The notes beneath the pieces were generated by a model that saw only the letters and a program-made list of their open reading frames with translations, was not told where the DNA came from and made no database searches. 64,000 bases of DNA from Lacimicrobium alkaliphilum (GTDB taxonomy: Bacteria > Pseudomonadota > Gammaproteobacteria > Enterobacterales > Alteromonadaceae), in NCBI RefSeq assembly GCF_002591895.1, contig NZ_NISX01000010.1, positions 62,001 to 126,000 on the forward strand, written 5' to 3'. The translations under genes were made by a program, and so were the position numbers. This document shows positions 35,690 to 45,359 of the stretch, one piece after another (within the stretch, counting starts at the first letter, position 1; the number at the start of each line of letters is the position of its first letter).

Positions 35690-36883
35690 TCACCGGAAAA
35701 GCACTTTCTCGCGGTTAAACCAGAAAATACTAAAGGCGATAAAGGCACCGGCGATGGCCACCGTCGAGGCAAAGATTGCAATCAGGGCGTAGTAATCCAT
35801 GGTGCCTTTGATCAGCTCTTTAATTGCCAGCGCCACATTGGTAATCGGCACCCAGGCCCAGCCCCCATCGAGATCCACACCGGGTAGTGTGGCCAGAATA
35901 ATCGGCATGATCACCACAAACACCACCGCGCCCATATAGCTCTGCGCTTCTTTGAAGCTGCGCGCATACACCGAAAGGCTCAGCAGCAGCGAGGCAAAAA
36001 TCGCGGCGATAGGGATCAGCATCAAAAACATTAACACAAAATCAATTGCGCCGATGGACGCCATAAAATCGCTGACAAAGGTAATCGCCATGCCCTGCCC
36101 CAGTACCAGCCCCCAGATTGCCATACTGGCAACGGTGATCAGCGCCGAGGTCACCCCCGCCAATGCAATGGTCAGAAACTTACCCAGTACCAGATGATGC
36201 CGTTCTATTGGCGAGATCAACAAGGTTTCCAGGGTACCGCGCTCTTTTTCTCCGGCGCCCATATCTGTGGCCGGATACATGGCCCCCTGCAGGCACAGAA
36301 TAAATAAGATATAGGGTACCAGGCCGCCGACTTTCTCCCCCCAGTTCTCGCGCTTATCAGCCACATCCTGTTTGTCGATCACCACTGGTTCGAGCAGCGC
36401 ACTTTGCTGGTCGTCCGACAATTCCAGCTCGGAGAAGGCCTGCTTGCGTTTACGTTCGATTTCCTCATCGATAATCTTTTTCAGCCGTTGCTGAATCATA
36501 TTCAGCCCGGCATCATTCAGGGTTAACTGGATTTTCGCCTGCCCCCCTTCGAGCAGAGGCTGGGCGTAGTTAGCGGGGATATGCAGGGCAAAATCCAGGG
36601 TTTCCTCGCGGATGGCGGCAGCGAAATCATCACCACTAACGGATTCAACCAAATCGAATTCATCGCTTTGACGTAACGCATCTGTTATCTGTGGCGCGTA
36701 CTGGGCCCCGACAATGCTGTATTTAAGGACTTTAGTTTGTGCTTCGTCCATGGCTTTACTGGTAAAGAAGCCCACTACGCCAATGATCAGTGGAAATAAG
36801 GCAATAGGCAGGGCTATCATAAAAAACAGGGTTTTACGATCCCGCAGTAATTCCATCAGTTCTTTTCTGAAAACTAACCACAT
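35690..36883 (-). CDS. natB: ABC-2 type exporter permease (NatB-like)
   Basis: The 397-residue membrane protein has an N-terminal helix (FRKELMELLRDRKTLFFMIA), a large extracytoplasmic domain (about 45-185) and five or six helices in the C-terminal half. The segment MGAGEKERGTLETLLISPIE is the hallmark of ABC-2 permeases of the Na+-exporting NatB group. It is preceded by AGGAGG and starts one base after the natA stop, so it is translated with the ATPase. The transported substrate is not certain; sodium is suggested only by family. Confidence 0.85.
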   Translation of the reverse strand: MWLVFRKELMELLRDRKTLFFMIALPIALFPLIIGVVGFFTSKAMDEAQTKVLKYSIVGAQYAPQITDALRQSDEFDLVESVSGDDFAAAIREETLDFALHIPANYAQPLLEGGQAKIQLTLNDAGLNMIQQRLKKIIDEEIERKRKQAFSELELSDDQQSALLEPVVIDKQDVADKRENWGEKVGGLVPYILFILCLQGAMYPATDMGAGEKERGTLETLLISPIERHHLVLGKFLTIALAGVTSALITVASMAIWGLVLGQGMAITFVSDFMASIGAIDFVLMFLMLIPIAAIFASLLLSLSVYARSFKEAQSYMGAVVFVVIMPIILATLPGVDLDGGWAWVPITNVALAIKELIKGTMDYYALIAIFASTVAIAGAFIAFSIFWFNREKVLFR

Positions 36884-36884
36884 A

Positions 36885-37670
36885 TCAGTGTCCTCCTTGT
36901 TCTGTCAGGGTTGTCATAAAGGATTCGTGCATTGAACCACTCGACAAGCCCCTGAATTCATCAAGAGAACCATTGAAGCGGTTACGCCCTTTGTCTATAA
37001 CGGTCACGCTGTCACAAAGCTCATCCACTTCATCCAGATGATGGGTAGAAAAAATGACCGGGATCCCCTTTTCTTTCAGGCCACGGATAAAATTCAGCAC
37101 CGTTTGGGTCGCCATAATATCCAGCCCGGTTGTGGGTTCATCCAGAATCACCGCTTCGGGCTGATGGATAACCGCCCTGGCAATAGAGACCTTTTGCTTC
37201 ATGCCAGTTGAGTATCCTTCGCAGCGCCGGTCGAGAAAACTGTGCATATCCAGCAGATCGGCCAAATCATCGATACGCTGGCGTATCTCCTGCTCACTGA
37301 CACCATGTAACCGGCCGAAGTAAGTGATATTCTCGCGCCCGCTGAGACGACCGTAGAGCCCCGTTGAACCAGATAAAAAGCCCAGTTTGCGGCGTGCCTC
37401 AATTGGGTTGGCCAAAACATCAACACCTTTTATCATCAGGCTTCCGGCCGTGGGCTTAATCGCCGTAGACAGCATCCTTAAGGTGGTGGTTTTACCGGCA
37501 CCGTTAGGTCCGAGCAAGCCCAGCACCTTCCCCGCATCACATTTAAAACTGACATCTTCCACAGAGTGAAAAAAGCGCCCTTTTAGTCTTGGGTCCTGCT
37601 TCTCCTGCTCGCTGAGTTTTTTTGGATTTGCCACGGCAAATTTCTTTGCCAGTCCGTGTATTTCTATCAT
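36885..37670 (-). CDS. natA: ABC exporter ATP-binding subunit (NatA-like)
   Basis: The 261-residue ATPase has Walker A LLGLLGPNGAGKTTTLRMLS near residues 48-67, the Q-loop GFLSGSTGLYGRLSGRENI, the ABC signature YSTGMKQKVSIARAVIHQP, Walker B AVILDEPTTGLD and the H-loop STHHLDEV. It drives the NatB-like permease encoded immediately downstream. The N-terminal region carries a short insert (PKKLSEQEKQDPRLKGRFFH) typical of this NatA branch. No regulatory gene adjoins the pair. Confidence 0.9.
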   Translation of the reverse strand: MIEIHGLAKKFAVANPKKLSEQEKQDPRLKGRFFHSVEDVSFKCDAGKVLGLLGPNGAGKTTTLRMLSTAIKPTAGSLMIKGVDVLANPIEARRKLGFLSGSTGLYGRLSGRENITYFGRLHGVSEQEIRQRIDDLADLLDMHSFLDRRCEGYSTGMKQKVSIARAVIHQPEAVILDEPTTGLDIMATQTVLNFIRGLKEKGIPVIFSTHHLDEVDELCDSVTVIDKGRNRFNGSLDEFRGLSSGSMHESFMTTLTEQGGH

Positions 37671-37775
37671 TGTTATTGTTTCCCTTGGTTTCTCTCGCCC
37701 AAACTAACTTCTAAATGCGGGTTTTTTCAAACAAAATTTGTAACAATGTGCCAATTACATAAACAAGGAGTTTAA

Positions 37776-38480
37776 ATGCGCGAGATTACTAACCCATTGC
37801 AGGCCTGCCTGGACGTATTGATACGTCCTAATCCGGTATTTGCCCGCCTGGCAACAGCCAATAACTGGTCCTGGGTCCCCTTTGCTCTGTTGGTAATTAT
37901 CAGCACATTGCCCGCTTATGCGTATTTTTCCAGTGTGGATATCCAGTGGTATCAGGATCTGATCATCAACCAGACCATGGCCGATGTCAGCCCTGCTGAG
38001 CAGGACGTCGCACGAAGCGGTATGACCAGAGATAATATGATTACGCTGACGCTGATGTTTGCCGCCATTGGTATGATCATGGTCAATGCGCTGATGGCAC
38101 TGTATCTGAATATGATGACAAAAATGGATCCTGAACAGGTACACAGCTACGGTGACTGGTATGGCATGACCTGGTGGGTAAACATGCCCAATATCATTGG
38201 TGCCATTCTGAGCCTGCTGGTGATCTCACTGAGCTCCACGGATCGGTTGCCACCCGAATCACTAAACGTCACTTCGCTGGCTTACTGGCTGAATTTACCG
38301 ATGAGCTCTGACTGGTTCAGCCTGCTGCAAAGTGTTCGCCTGGAAAGCTTCTGGTCTATTTATCTGCTTGCGGCGGGTATCAGCCAGTGGACACAGATTA
38401 AATCCAATACCACCTGGTTAATCGCCGCTCTGCCCTATCTGCTGGTTTGGGGGATCTGGGCGGTTACAGCAGCAGTATAA
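37776..38480 (+). CDS. YIP1-family membrane protein
   Basis: The 234-residue protein begins with NPLQACLDVLIRPNPVFARL, the soluble lead-in of Yip1-domain proteins (typically PxxxF before the first helix), and has five membrane helices, at about residues 30-48, 90-112, 130-150, 182-198 and 210-230. Bacterial Yip1-domain proteins have no defined biochemical role. A good AAGGAG precedes the start. It diverges from natA and its stop directly abuts the convergent DUF3025 gene. Confidence 0.75.
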   Translation: MREITNPLQACLDVLIRPNPVFARLATANNWSWVPFALLVIISTLPAYAYFSSVDIQWYQDLIINQTMADVSPAEQDVARSGMTRDNMITLTLMFAAIGMIMVNALMALYLNMMTKMDPEQVHSYGDWYGMTWWVNMPNIIGAILSLLVISLSSTDRLPPESLNVTSLAYWLNLPMSSDWFSLLQSVRLESFWSIYLLAAGISQWTQIKSNTTWLIAALPYLLVWGIWAVTAAV

Positions 38481-39335
38481 TTACCTCTTTGAAGGTAGTG
38501 GCATAAAATAGGCCGTATTCAGATAAAACTCCGGCTGCTGGTTTTGTTGCCACCAGCCGGGCACCCCCAGTAAGGGCAAAGGGTATAGTTTACCTTTTAC
38601 TGCCAGGCAATCTTCTGTGAGTAATTTCTTGTGCAGCGCACAATCCAGTACCTGCAAACGTTGAGTTAAACAAGCCTGCGGATGAAAAAAATCCGCTGTC
38701 ACCTCCACGCCCAGCCACTTACCCGTCAGACCGATATAGGGATGCAACAGCATTTCGTCGTTAGCATGGCCAAAAATAAAAGCCTGCACCGATTCCCCCC
38801 AGCTTTGCCGGTTCTCGTGCATAGCCTGTTGCCACTGGTGGCTTCTGAGTAATTCTGGAATACCGCTATCAGCAGTATAAGCCAGTACCACGCCACATTC
38901 GTCAAAGTGCGTGATCCTGTCCCGTTTTGGTGTGCGCTGTTTTGCCCCAACGCGGGAAATGTCCTGCATATGTAACTGGTTTAGTGCCGCTTTAGTGCGA
39001 GGAAACTGTCGCCAGATCAAAGCATTGAACAAATCATGCCAGTTTTGTGTGCGGGTGGGTATCTGACGGTAACGGTGAATAAACTCTTCATACCCCAGAC
39101 CTGCCATATCCAGTTCCTTCTGCGCCACAAACTCATATTCCAGCCCGCTGTGCTGATTCAGCCAGTCACAATCCGGCCATTGGCTGAGTTCTGCGATTGA
39201 AAACAACTGGTGCAGTCTTGCCAATGGTTCCCGAATAAAAGCACTGCGTTTCCACTGCTGTGGCAGATTGACGCTGAAGCGCCGCGCGGCAGAACGGTGA
39301 TTGGCCTTATTGTCTGGTTTATCTGACGGTTGCAT
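38481..39335 (-). CDS. DUF3025 protein
   Basis: The 284-residue soluble protein shows the DUF3025 core: RTQNWHDLFNALIWRQFPRT, then KAALNQLHMQDI, DRITHFDECGVVLAY and ALIFGHA-like FIFGHANDEMLLHPYIGLTG. The family is common in beta- and gammaproteobacteria and has no established function. No signal peptide or membrane segment is present. The N-terminal 30 residues are basic and probably disordered. The gene ends one base after the YIP1 gene on the other strand. Confidence 0.75.
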   Translation of the reverse strand: MQPSDKPDNKANHRSAARRFSVNLPQQWKRSAFIREPLARLHQLFSIAELSQWPDCDWLNQHSGLEYEFVAQKELDMAGLGYEEFIHRYRQIPTRTQNWHDLFNALIWRQFPRTKAALNQLHMQDISRVGAKQRTPKRDRITHFDECGVVLAYTADSGIPELLRSHQWQQAMHENRQSWGESVQAFIFGHANDEMLLHPYIGLTGKWLGVEVTADFFHPQACLTQRLQVLDCALHKKLLTEDCLAVKGKLYPLPLLGVPGWWQQNQQPEFYLNTAYFMPLPSKR

Positions 39336-39483
39336 AGCTCGGTGTGTCTGGTCTTTAGTACTTTACTTTCCTATACTGGCGGCGAGTTTATAACAATAAA
39401 CCCCATATCAACAGGCGCAATTAATTGTCACAATGGATGCCAGTCAGCACCATCAGACAATCACCTTACAACGAGGAAAGAAT

Positions 39484-41106
39484 ATGAAAATAAAACTGCT
39501 CGGCGCAGCAATCATTCCGCTGGTGGCAGCATTGGGTTGCAGCAATACGACAGCCCCGCCTGACAACTTTCAGCAGGTCTATGATCAGATAAAAGCTAAA
39601 GAGCTGGCCCGGCACACCAAAGTGCTGTCTTCTGATGAATTTGAAGGTCGTCTGCCCACCACCGAAGGCGAACAGAAAACCCTTGATTATCTGGTGACGG
39701 AGTTTAAACGTCTGGGTCTTGAGCCGGGTAATGGCGACAGCTACTTCCAGCCTGTGAAATTGCTGGAGATCACCGCCGATCCCAATATGACCATGCAACT
39801 CGGTAGCCAGAGCCTGGATTATAAAGAAGGTATGGTCGCCGGTACCCGTCGTGAGCAGGAGCAGGTTGCCCTGAAAGACTCCGAACTGGTATTTGTAGGC
39901 TACGGTGTTAATGCACCGGAATATGACTGGAACGACTACGAAGGACTGGACGTCAAAGGCAAGACGGTAGTCATTCTGGTCAATGATCCAGGTTTTGAAA
40001 ACCCCGACAGCGGCAAGTTTCAGGGTACCACAATGACCTACTATGGCCGCTGGTCATACAAATATGAAGAAGCCAGCCGTCAGGGTGCAAAAGGTGCGAT
40101 CATTGTACATGAAACCGCGCCGGCCTCTTATGGCTGGTCAGTAGTGGCCAACAGCTGGAGCGGCCCGCAATATTCATTGGTAACCGACAACGGCAATGCG
40201 GATCGTGTTGCCGTTGAGGGCTGGATCACCTTAGATGCAGCACAAAAACTATTTGCCGAAGCGGGTAAAGATTTTGCACAGATGAAAGCCAAAGCCCTGC
40301 AGGGCCCCATGGCCGAGCCTCTGAATCTGAAGGTGTCTGTTGAAGTGAACAGCGCACTGGAACGTTCAGAGAGTCAGAATGTGATAGCGACTCTGCCCGG
40401 TAGCGAACGACCTGACGAGCATATTATTTACACCGCCCATTGGGATCACCTTGGCAAAGACGACAGTCTGGATGGCGATCATATTTACAATGGCGCACAT
40501 GACAATGCCACCGGCACAGCTGCCTTGCTGACCATGGCCAAGGCGTTCGCCAACCTCAACCAGCGACCCGGGCGCTCTCTCACCTTCCTGGCGGTAACCG
40601 CAGAAGAACAGGGGTTACTGGGTTCAGCCTACTATGCCGAACACCCGGTTGTACCGCTGAATAAAACCGTTGCTAATCTGAATATGGATGCCATGAATAT
40701 CCTTGGCCGTACTAAAGATGTAGCGGTAGTAGGCCAGGGTAAGTCAGAACTGGAAGACTATCTGCAAAAAGCCGTTCAGCGCCAGGGCCGTTACCTTGTG
40801 GGTGAAGACAGACCTGAAGCAGGCTATTACTATCGCTCCGATCATTTCAGTCTGGCCAAAAAAGGCGTACCCGCGCTTTATGCCAAAGGCGGCACAGAAG
40901 CCTGGGATGAAGATACGGCCCGTTACCGTAAGCGTTCACAGGTAATTACCCGTGGCTGTTACCATCAGGTGTGTGACCAGTTCCGTGAAAACTGGGATTT
41001 CCGTGGTGTGCAGCAGGATACCCGTATGTTCTTCGAAGTAGGCTACGACATCGCCAACAGCGACGACTGGCCAGACTGGTATGCCACCAGCGAGTTCCAG
41101 CGCTGA
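39484..41106 (+). CDS. Lipoprotein peptidase of the M28 family with PA insert
   Basis: The 540-residue protein begins with a lipoprotein signal peptide and lipobox VAALGC, so it is probably outer-membrane or periplasmic. A PA (protease-associated) domain occupies about residues 120-290 (VFVGYGVNAPEYDWNDYEGL). The M28 zinc aminopeptidase domain follows: IYTAHWDHLGKDDS near 318, YNGAHDNATGTAALL, FLAVTAEEQGLLGSAYYAEH and a late His in YYYRSDHFSLAKKG. The zinc set is complete. A frame extension to 39433 exists but the lipobox fixes the start at 39484. Confidence 0.9.
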   Translation: MKIKLLGAAIIPLVAALGCSNTTAPPDNFQQVYDQIKAKELARHTKVLSSDEFEGRLPTTEGEQKTLDYLVTEFKRLGLEPGNGDSYFQPVKLLEITADPNMTMQLGSQSLDYKEGMVAGTRREQEQVALKDSELVFVGYGVNAPEYDWNDYEGLDVKGKTVVILVNDPGFENPDSGKFQGTTMTYYGRWSYKYEEASRQGAKGAIIVHETAPASYGWSVVANSWSGPQYSLVTDNGNADRVAVEGWITLDAAQKLFAEAGKDFAQMKAKALQGPMAEPLNLKVSVEVNSALERSESQNVIATLPGSERPDEHIIYTAHWDHLGKDDSLDGDHIYNGAHDNATGTAALLTMAKAFANLNQRPGRSLTFLAVTAEEQGLLGSAYYAEHPVVPLNKTVANLNMDAMNILGRTKDVAVVGQGKSELEDYLQKAVQRQGRYLVGEDRPEAGYYYRSDHFSLAKKGVPALYAKGGTEAWDEDTARYRKRSQVITRGCYHQVCDQFRENWDFRGVQQDTRMFFEVGYDIANSDDWPDWYATSEFQR

Positions 41107-41462
41107 TCTGTCAGTGAGGAGTAAGGGGTAAGGTGTAAGGAGCCTCACCACCTTTCTCCTCACTTTTCCTCCTCTCTCCTGTCCCCTCACTCCTCACTAT
41201 CTTATTCCTTAATTGGTAACTTTATTACACAATCATCTTGCATTTTCTGACAGGGCTGGCAGAGTCTGGGTAGGAAGGAATGTTTCGTAAAATCGCCTTT
41301 CGAGGAATTATTTTGCTAAAGACCTGTTTTTTCACAATTTTGCAACTAATTCCCGGGTTTAATTAACCCACACCCAAAACAGATATCCTCCGATATCCGG
41401 CTGCACAAGCGCGCTTAGCAGCCAATATGACTATTTTAATCAGCCAGGAGAGACCCTTATTT
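41107..41462. other. 356-bp spacer between the M28 peptidase and asnB
   Basis: At 41113-41200 there is a quasi-palindrome built of pyrimidine/purine words: AGTGAGGAGTAAGGGGTAAG and GTGTAAGGAG pair with CTCCTCACTTTTCC and CCCTCACTCCTCACT. The rest of the spacer, up to the CAGGAGAGAC ribosome-binding site of asnB, is AT-rich and presumably holds its promoter. No gene seen. Confidence 0.6.
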
Positions 41463-43136
41463 ATGTGCGGTATATTCGGTATTCTTGACATCAAAACGGA
41501 TGTCACCGAGCTACGCTCCAAAGCCTTGGAGCTGTCCAAATTATTGCGCCATCGCGGCCCGGACTGGTCAGGCATCTGGAATAATAATAATACTATTCTA
41601 TGCCATGAGCGTCTGGCCATCGTCGATTTGGACAATGGTGCGCAACCGCTGATAAGTAATGATAATAATCAAATCCTGGCCGTAAACGGTGAAATATACA
41701 ATCACAAGCAACTTGAGCAGGGCCTGCAAACCCCTTATGAGTTCAAAACTCATTCTGACTGCGAAGTGATTCTGCCGTTATATCAGCAAAAAGGCGTAGA
41801 TTTTATCGATGATCTTAAAGGGATGTTCGCCTTTGTGCTTTACGATCAGGCTGAAGATGCTTACCTGATTGCCCGTGACCATATAGGTATTATTCCTTTG
41901 TATACCGGCTATGACGAGCATGGCAATTTCTATGTATCGTCTGAACTCAAAGCCCTGTCGCCGGTATGTAAAACCATCAAAGAGTTCCCTCCAGGCCATT
42001 ATTTATGGAGCAAGACCGGCGAGCTGAAGAAATATTATGAACGGGACTGGATGAGCTATGACGCCGTCAAAGACAACCCCACCAATCTCGACGACCTGAA
42101 AAACGCCTTTGAAAAAGCGGTGAAATCGCATCTGATGTCAGATGTGCCCTATGCGGTATTGCTCTCAGGTGGGCTGGATTCATCTCTGGTATCTGCCATT
42201 GCCGCCAAATACGCAGCCAAACGTGTAGAAGATGAAGATCAATCCGAGGCCTGGTGGCCAAGACTGCACTCGTTTGCCGTCGGCCTTGAAGGCGCACCGG
42301 ACCTGCTCGCGGCCCGCAAGGTGGCAGACATGATCGGCACCGTACATCACGAGATCCACTTCACTATTCAGGAAGGGCTCGATGCCATCAAGGATGTGAT
42401 CTATAACCTTGAAACTTATGATGTGACCACCATTCGTGCTGCCACCCCAATGTATCTGATGTCACGTAAAATCAAAGCCATGGGTATAAAAATGGTACTT
42501 TCCGGCGAAGGCTCTGACGAGATCTTCGGTGGTTATCTGTATTTCCACAAAGCCCCCAATGCCAAAGAGCTGCACGAGGAAACCGTGCGTAAACTCGATC
42601 GTTTACATATGTTCGACTGCCTGCGGGCGAATAAATCCACCTGTGCCTGGGGTGTGGAAGCCCGTGTACCTTTCCTCGATAAAGACTTTATGGATGTGGC
42701 CATGCGCCTGAATCCCGAAGACAAAATGTGCATCAATGGGCGAATGGAAAAGTGGGTACTGCGCAAAGCCTTTGATAATGGTGAGTATTTGCCTGGCGAA
42801 GTGTTGTGGCGCCAGAAAGAACAGTTTGGTGACGGTGTCGGCTACTCATGGATAGATTCCATTAAGGATTATGCCAATGAACAGGTCAGCGACCAGCAAT
42901 TGCAGACCGCTGAATTTCGCTTTCCGGTGAATACGCCAGACACCAAAGAAGGCTACCTGTTCCGTACGCTGTTCGAACAACATTTCCCACAAGAAAGTGC
43001 GATTAACTGCGTACCCGGCGGCAAGTCTATTGCATGCAGTACAGTTGAAGCACTGGCCTGGGATGAAAGCTTTGCCAGCATGGCGGACCCATCAGGGCGT
43101 TCCATGAAAGGCGTGCACTCCAGCAGCGCCGAATAA
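41463..43136 (+). CDS. asnB: Asparagine synthetase B (glutamine-hydrolysing)
   Basis: AsnB makes asparagine from aspartate, ATP and glutamine. The 557-residue protein has the N-terminal glutaminase domain beginning at the catalytic Cys (MCGIFGILD) with LLRHRGPDWSG and LAVNGEIYNHKQ, and the synthetase domain with the PP-loop VLLSGGLDSSLVSAIAA near residue 233 and VLSGEGSDEIFGGYLYF. The start is fixed because Cys2 must become N-terminal. Length matches E. coli AsnB (554 aa). It is followed by its own terminator. Confidence 0.96.
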   Translation: MCGIFGILDIKTDVTELRSKALELSKLLRHRGPDWSGIWNNNNTILCHERLAIVDLDNGAQPLISNDNNQILAVNGEIYNHKQLEQGLQTPYEFKTHSDCEVILPLYQQKGVDFIDDLKGMFAFVLYDQAEDAYLIARDHIGIIPLYTGYDEHGNFYVSSELKALSPVCKTIKEFPPGHYLWSKTGELKKYYERDWMSYDAVKDNPTNLDDLKNAFEKAVKSHLMSDVPYAVLLSGGLDSSLVSAIAAKYAAKRVEDEDQSEAWWPRLHSFAVGLEGAPDLLAARKVADMIGTVHHEIHFTIQEGLDAIKDVIYNLETYDVTTIRAATPMYLMSRKIKAMGIKMVLSGEGSDEIFGGYLYFHKAPNAKELHEETVRKLDRLHMFDCLRANKSTCAWGVEARVPFLDKDFMDVAMRLNPEDKMCINGRMEKWVLRKAFDNGEYLPGEVLWRQKEQFGDGVGYSWIDSIKDYANEQVSDQQLQTAEFRFPVNTPDTKEGYLFRTLFEQHFPQESAINCVPGGKSIACSTVEALAWDESFASMADPSGRSMKGVHSSSAE

Positions 43137-43149
43137 CCCCCCGAAGCCC

Positions 43150-43184
43150 CATCAGCCATAGCAGTGGTTATGGCTGATGTTTTT
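43150..43184 (+). terminator. Rho-independent terminator of asnB
   Basis: CATCAGCCATA and TATGGCTGATG form an 11-bp stem around the loop GCAGTGGT and are followed by TTTTT, 13 bases after the asnB stop codon. Confidence 0.9.
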
Positions 43185-43304
43185 CTGCCTGCTTTTTTAC
43201 CCACCAATACAAAACTTATCGTTTCAGGCAACGTGCCCGTTTTACCGCACTTGGTTTCGCTTGTGATCCCGATTAAGCTGATAGAAATTTCTGGAGTCTG
43301 ACCT

Positions 43305-44915
43305 ATGCAAAGCTCGTTTTTTGCGATTCATCTCAGTGTTTTTTCTCTGCTGGGGCTTACAGGGTTGCTATGGCCCTGGACGTGGTGGCTGTTGCTGCTG
43401 CCGGTTCTGACGCTGCTAGTGGGCCTGCATGACATGTATCAGCCCAGACATACCCTTTTGCGTAATTTCCCCTTAATTGGTCGCGGCCGATGGATCATGG
43501 AGTCACTGCGTCCTTTTGTGCGCCAGTATCTGGTTGAGTCTGATCTTGACGGTACGCCCATTAGCCGCATGTTTCGTTCTATCGTTTACCAGCGTGCCAA
43601 GGGCGTAATGGACTCCCTGCCCTATGGAACGCGACTGGATACCTACACAGAAGGGTATGAATGGATCAGTCACTCCATTGCTGCATTAAATATTGCCACA
43701 CTCGACGCTAATCCACGCGTCGTCATTGGCTCTGCGCAATGTAAACGCCCCTACAGTTCAAGCATACTGAATATTTCTGCTATGAGCTTTGGTGCTCTTA
43801 GCAACAACGCTGTATTAGCCCTGAATAAGGGAGCAAAGCTGGGGGGATTCAGTCACAACACCGGAGAAGGGGCTATATCTGACTATCATCTGCAACATGG
43901 CGGTGATCTGGTCTGGCAAATTGGTACCGGATATTTCGGTTGCAGAAAAACTGACGGTAGTTTTGATCCCGACAGCTTTAAGAAAAAAGCCGGGGCAGAA
44001 CAGGTGAAAATGATAGAAATTAAGCTTTCTCAGGGCGCAAAACCCGGCCATGGTGGTATCCTTCCGGCCGGGAAAAACACCGCAGAGATTGCCCGCATCC
44101 GTCTTGTTGAGCCGCATCAGGACGTAATATCACCCTCTGCCCACAGCGCGTTTTCCACACCGGTTGAACTGCTGGAGTTTGTCGAGCAACTGCGTGATCT
44201 TAGTGGCGGTAAACCTGTTGGTATAAAACTTTGTGTAGGCCGCCAGAGTGAATTCATTGCTATCTGCAAAGCGATGATAAAAACCGCTATCAAACCGGAT
44301 TTTATCACTGTCGATGGCGGCGAAGGTGGTACCGGAGCAGCGCCACTGGAATATAGTAACTCTTTAGGTATGCCTTTGCGCGATGCCATCGCCTTTGTGG
44401 ATGATTGCCTGACCGGTTTTGGAATTCGTCAGGAGATCCGCATTATTGCATCGGGTAAAATCTTTTCAGCCTTTCACATGATGCGCGCCATGGCCCTGGG
44501 TGCCGATCTTTGCAACAGTGGCCGGGGTATGATGCTGGCACTGGGCTGTGTGCAGTCCTTAGTCTGTAACACCAACCGCTGCCCCACTGGTGTCGCAACC
44601 CAGGATAAACGCCTGGTACGGGGTTTGGATGTCACAGACAAAGGCAATCGGGTTGCCCGTTATCACAAAGAGACCCTGCGCGCAGCGGTTGACATGGCGT
44701 CATCCTGTGGCCTGACGAATCCCGGTCTGATTACGCGCAGCCACGTATTTCGTCGCGTCGATCATCAGCATGCGCTGCGGTTTGACCAACTGTACCCCTC
44801 CCCTAAACCCGGCAGTTTATTAACCAAACCTTATCCGCAGCAGTTTGAGCGGTATCTGGAGGAAGCCAGTGAGGACAGTTTTATCCCCAGACAATTTCTC
44901 TGTGACAGTTGTTAA
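43305..44915 (+). CDS. FMN-binding glutamate synthase-family membrane protein
   Basis: The 536-residue protein has two N-terminal membrane helices (about 1-50) and then the FMN/glutamate-synthase central domain: ISAMSFGALSNNAVLALNKG, SHNTGEGAISDYHLQHGGDL, then DVISPSAHSAFSTPVELLEF, FITVDGGEGGTGAAPLEYS and CNTNRCPTGVATQ. It lacks the amidotransferase domain of GltB, so it is not a complete glutamate synthase. Homologues occur as stand-alone genes of undefined role; an oxidoreductase function at the membrane is the reasonable inference. It lies downstream of asnB but behind that gene's terminator. Confidence 0.85.
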   Translation: MQSSFFAIHLSVFSLLGLTGLLWPWTWWLLLLPVLTLLVGLHDMYQPRHTLLRNFPLIGRGRWIMESLRPFVRQYLVESDLDGTPISRMFRSIVYQRAKGVMDSLPYGTRLDTYTEGYEWISHSIAALNIATLDANPRVVIGSAQCKRPYSSSILNISAMSFGALSNNAVLALNKGAKLGGFSHNTGEGAISDYHLQHGGDLVWQIGTGYFGCRKTDGSFDPDSFKKKAGAEQVKMIEIKLSQGAKPGHGGILPAGKNTAEIARIRLVEPHQDVISPSAHSAFSTPVELLEFVEQLRDLSGGKPVGIKLCVGRQSEFIAICKAMIKTAIKPDFITVDGGEGGTGAAPLEYSNSLGMPLRDAIAFVDDCLTGFGIRQEIRIIASGKIFSAFHMMRAMALGADLCNSGRGMMLALGCVQSLVCNTNRCPTGVATQDKRLVRGLDVTDKGNRVARYHKETLRAAVDMASSCGLTNPGLITRSHVFRRVDHQHALRFDQLYPSPKPGSLLTKPYPQQFERYLEEASEDSFIPRQFLCDSC

Positions 44916-45092
44916 ATCTGTACACTCAGGATGATTCCGGTAATCACCCAGGCTGGGCGCACCTTGTCTCATAGGGTATAATCTGCCGGTATGTGAAAGC
45001 CGCTGTTGTCGTGCACTAACCTGTTTTTCGGTTGAAATAAGACCGCTATACCCCCAATTAACCGTTGATATTGATTTGTATTGGAGTTGTTG

Positions 45093-45356
45093 ATGGATAC
45101 TCGTTTTGATGAGTTGCTGGATTTCCCCTGTTACCAGACATTTAAGGTGCTGGGTGTTGCCCATGAGCAGTTGCCTGAGCATGTGGTCTCCTGTCTGCAA
45201 CAGCATGCACCGGACGATTACAACCCAAGCATCAGACCCAGCAGTAAAGGCAACTATCACTCGATATCCATCGATGTGAAAGTCACCAGCAAAGAGCATA
45301 TGGAAACCATTTACATTGAGTTGGGCAAACTGGAACTGGTGCGGGTGGTACTTTAA
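45093..45356 (+). CDS. ybeD: YbeD family protein (DUF493)
   Basis: The 87-residue protein aligns along its length with E. coli YbeD: DELLDFPCYQTFKVLGVAHE, QQHAPDDYNPSIRPSSKGNY, HSISIDVKVTSKEHMETIYI and ELGKLELVRVVL. It has a ferredoxin-like fold; its function is unknown. It is the first gene of the ybeD-lipB-lipA cluster, a conserved order, with lipB starting three bases after its stop. I use ATG 45093 rather than an in-frame TTG four codons upstream. Confidence 0.9.
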   Translation: MDTRFDELLDFPCYQTFKVLGVAHEQLPEHVVSCLQQHAPDDYNPSIRPSSKGNYHSISIDVKVTSKEHMETIYIELGKLELVRVVL

Positions 45357-45359
45357 GCC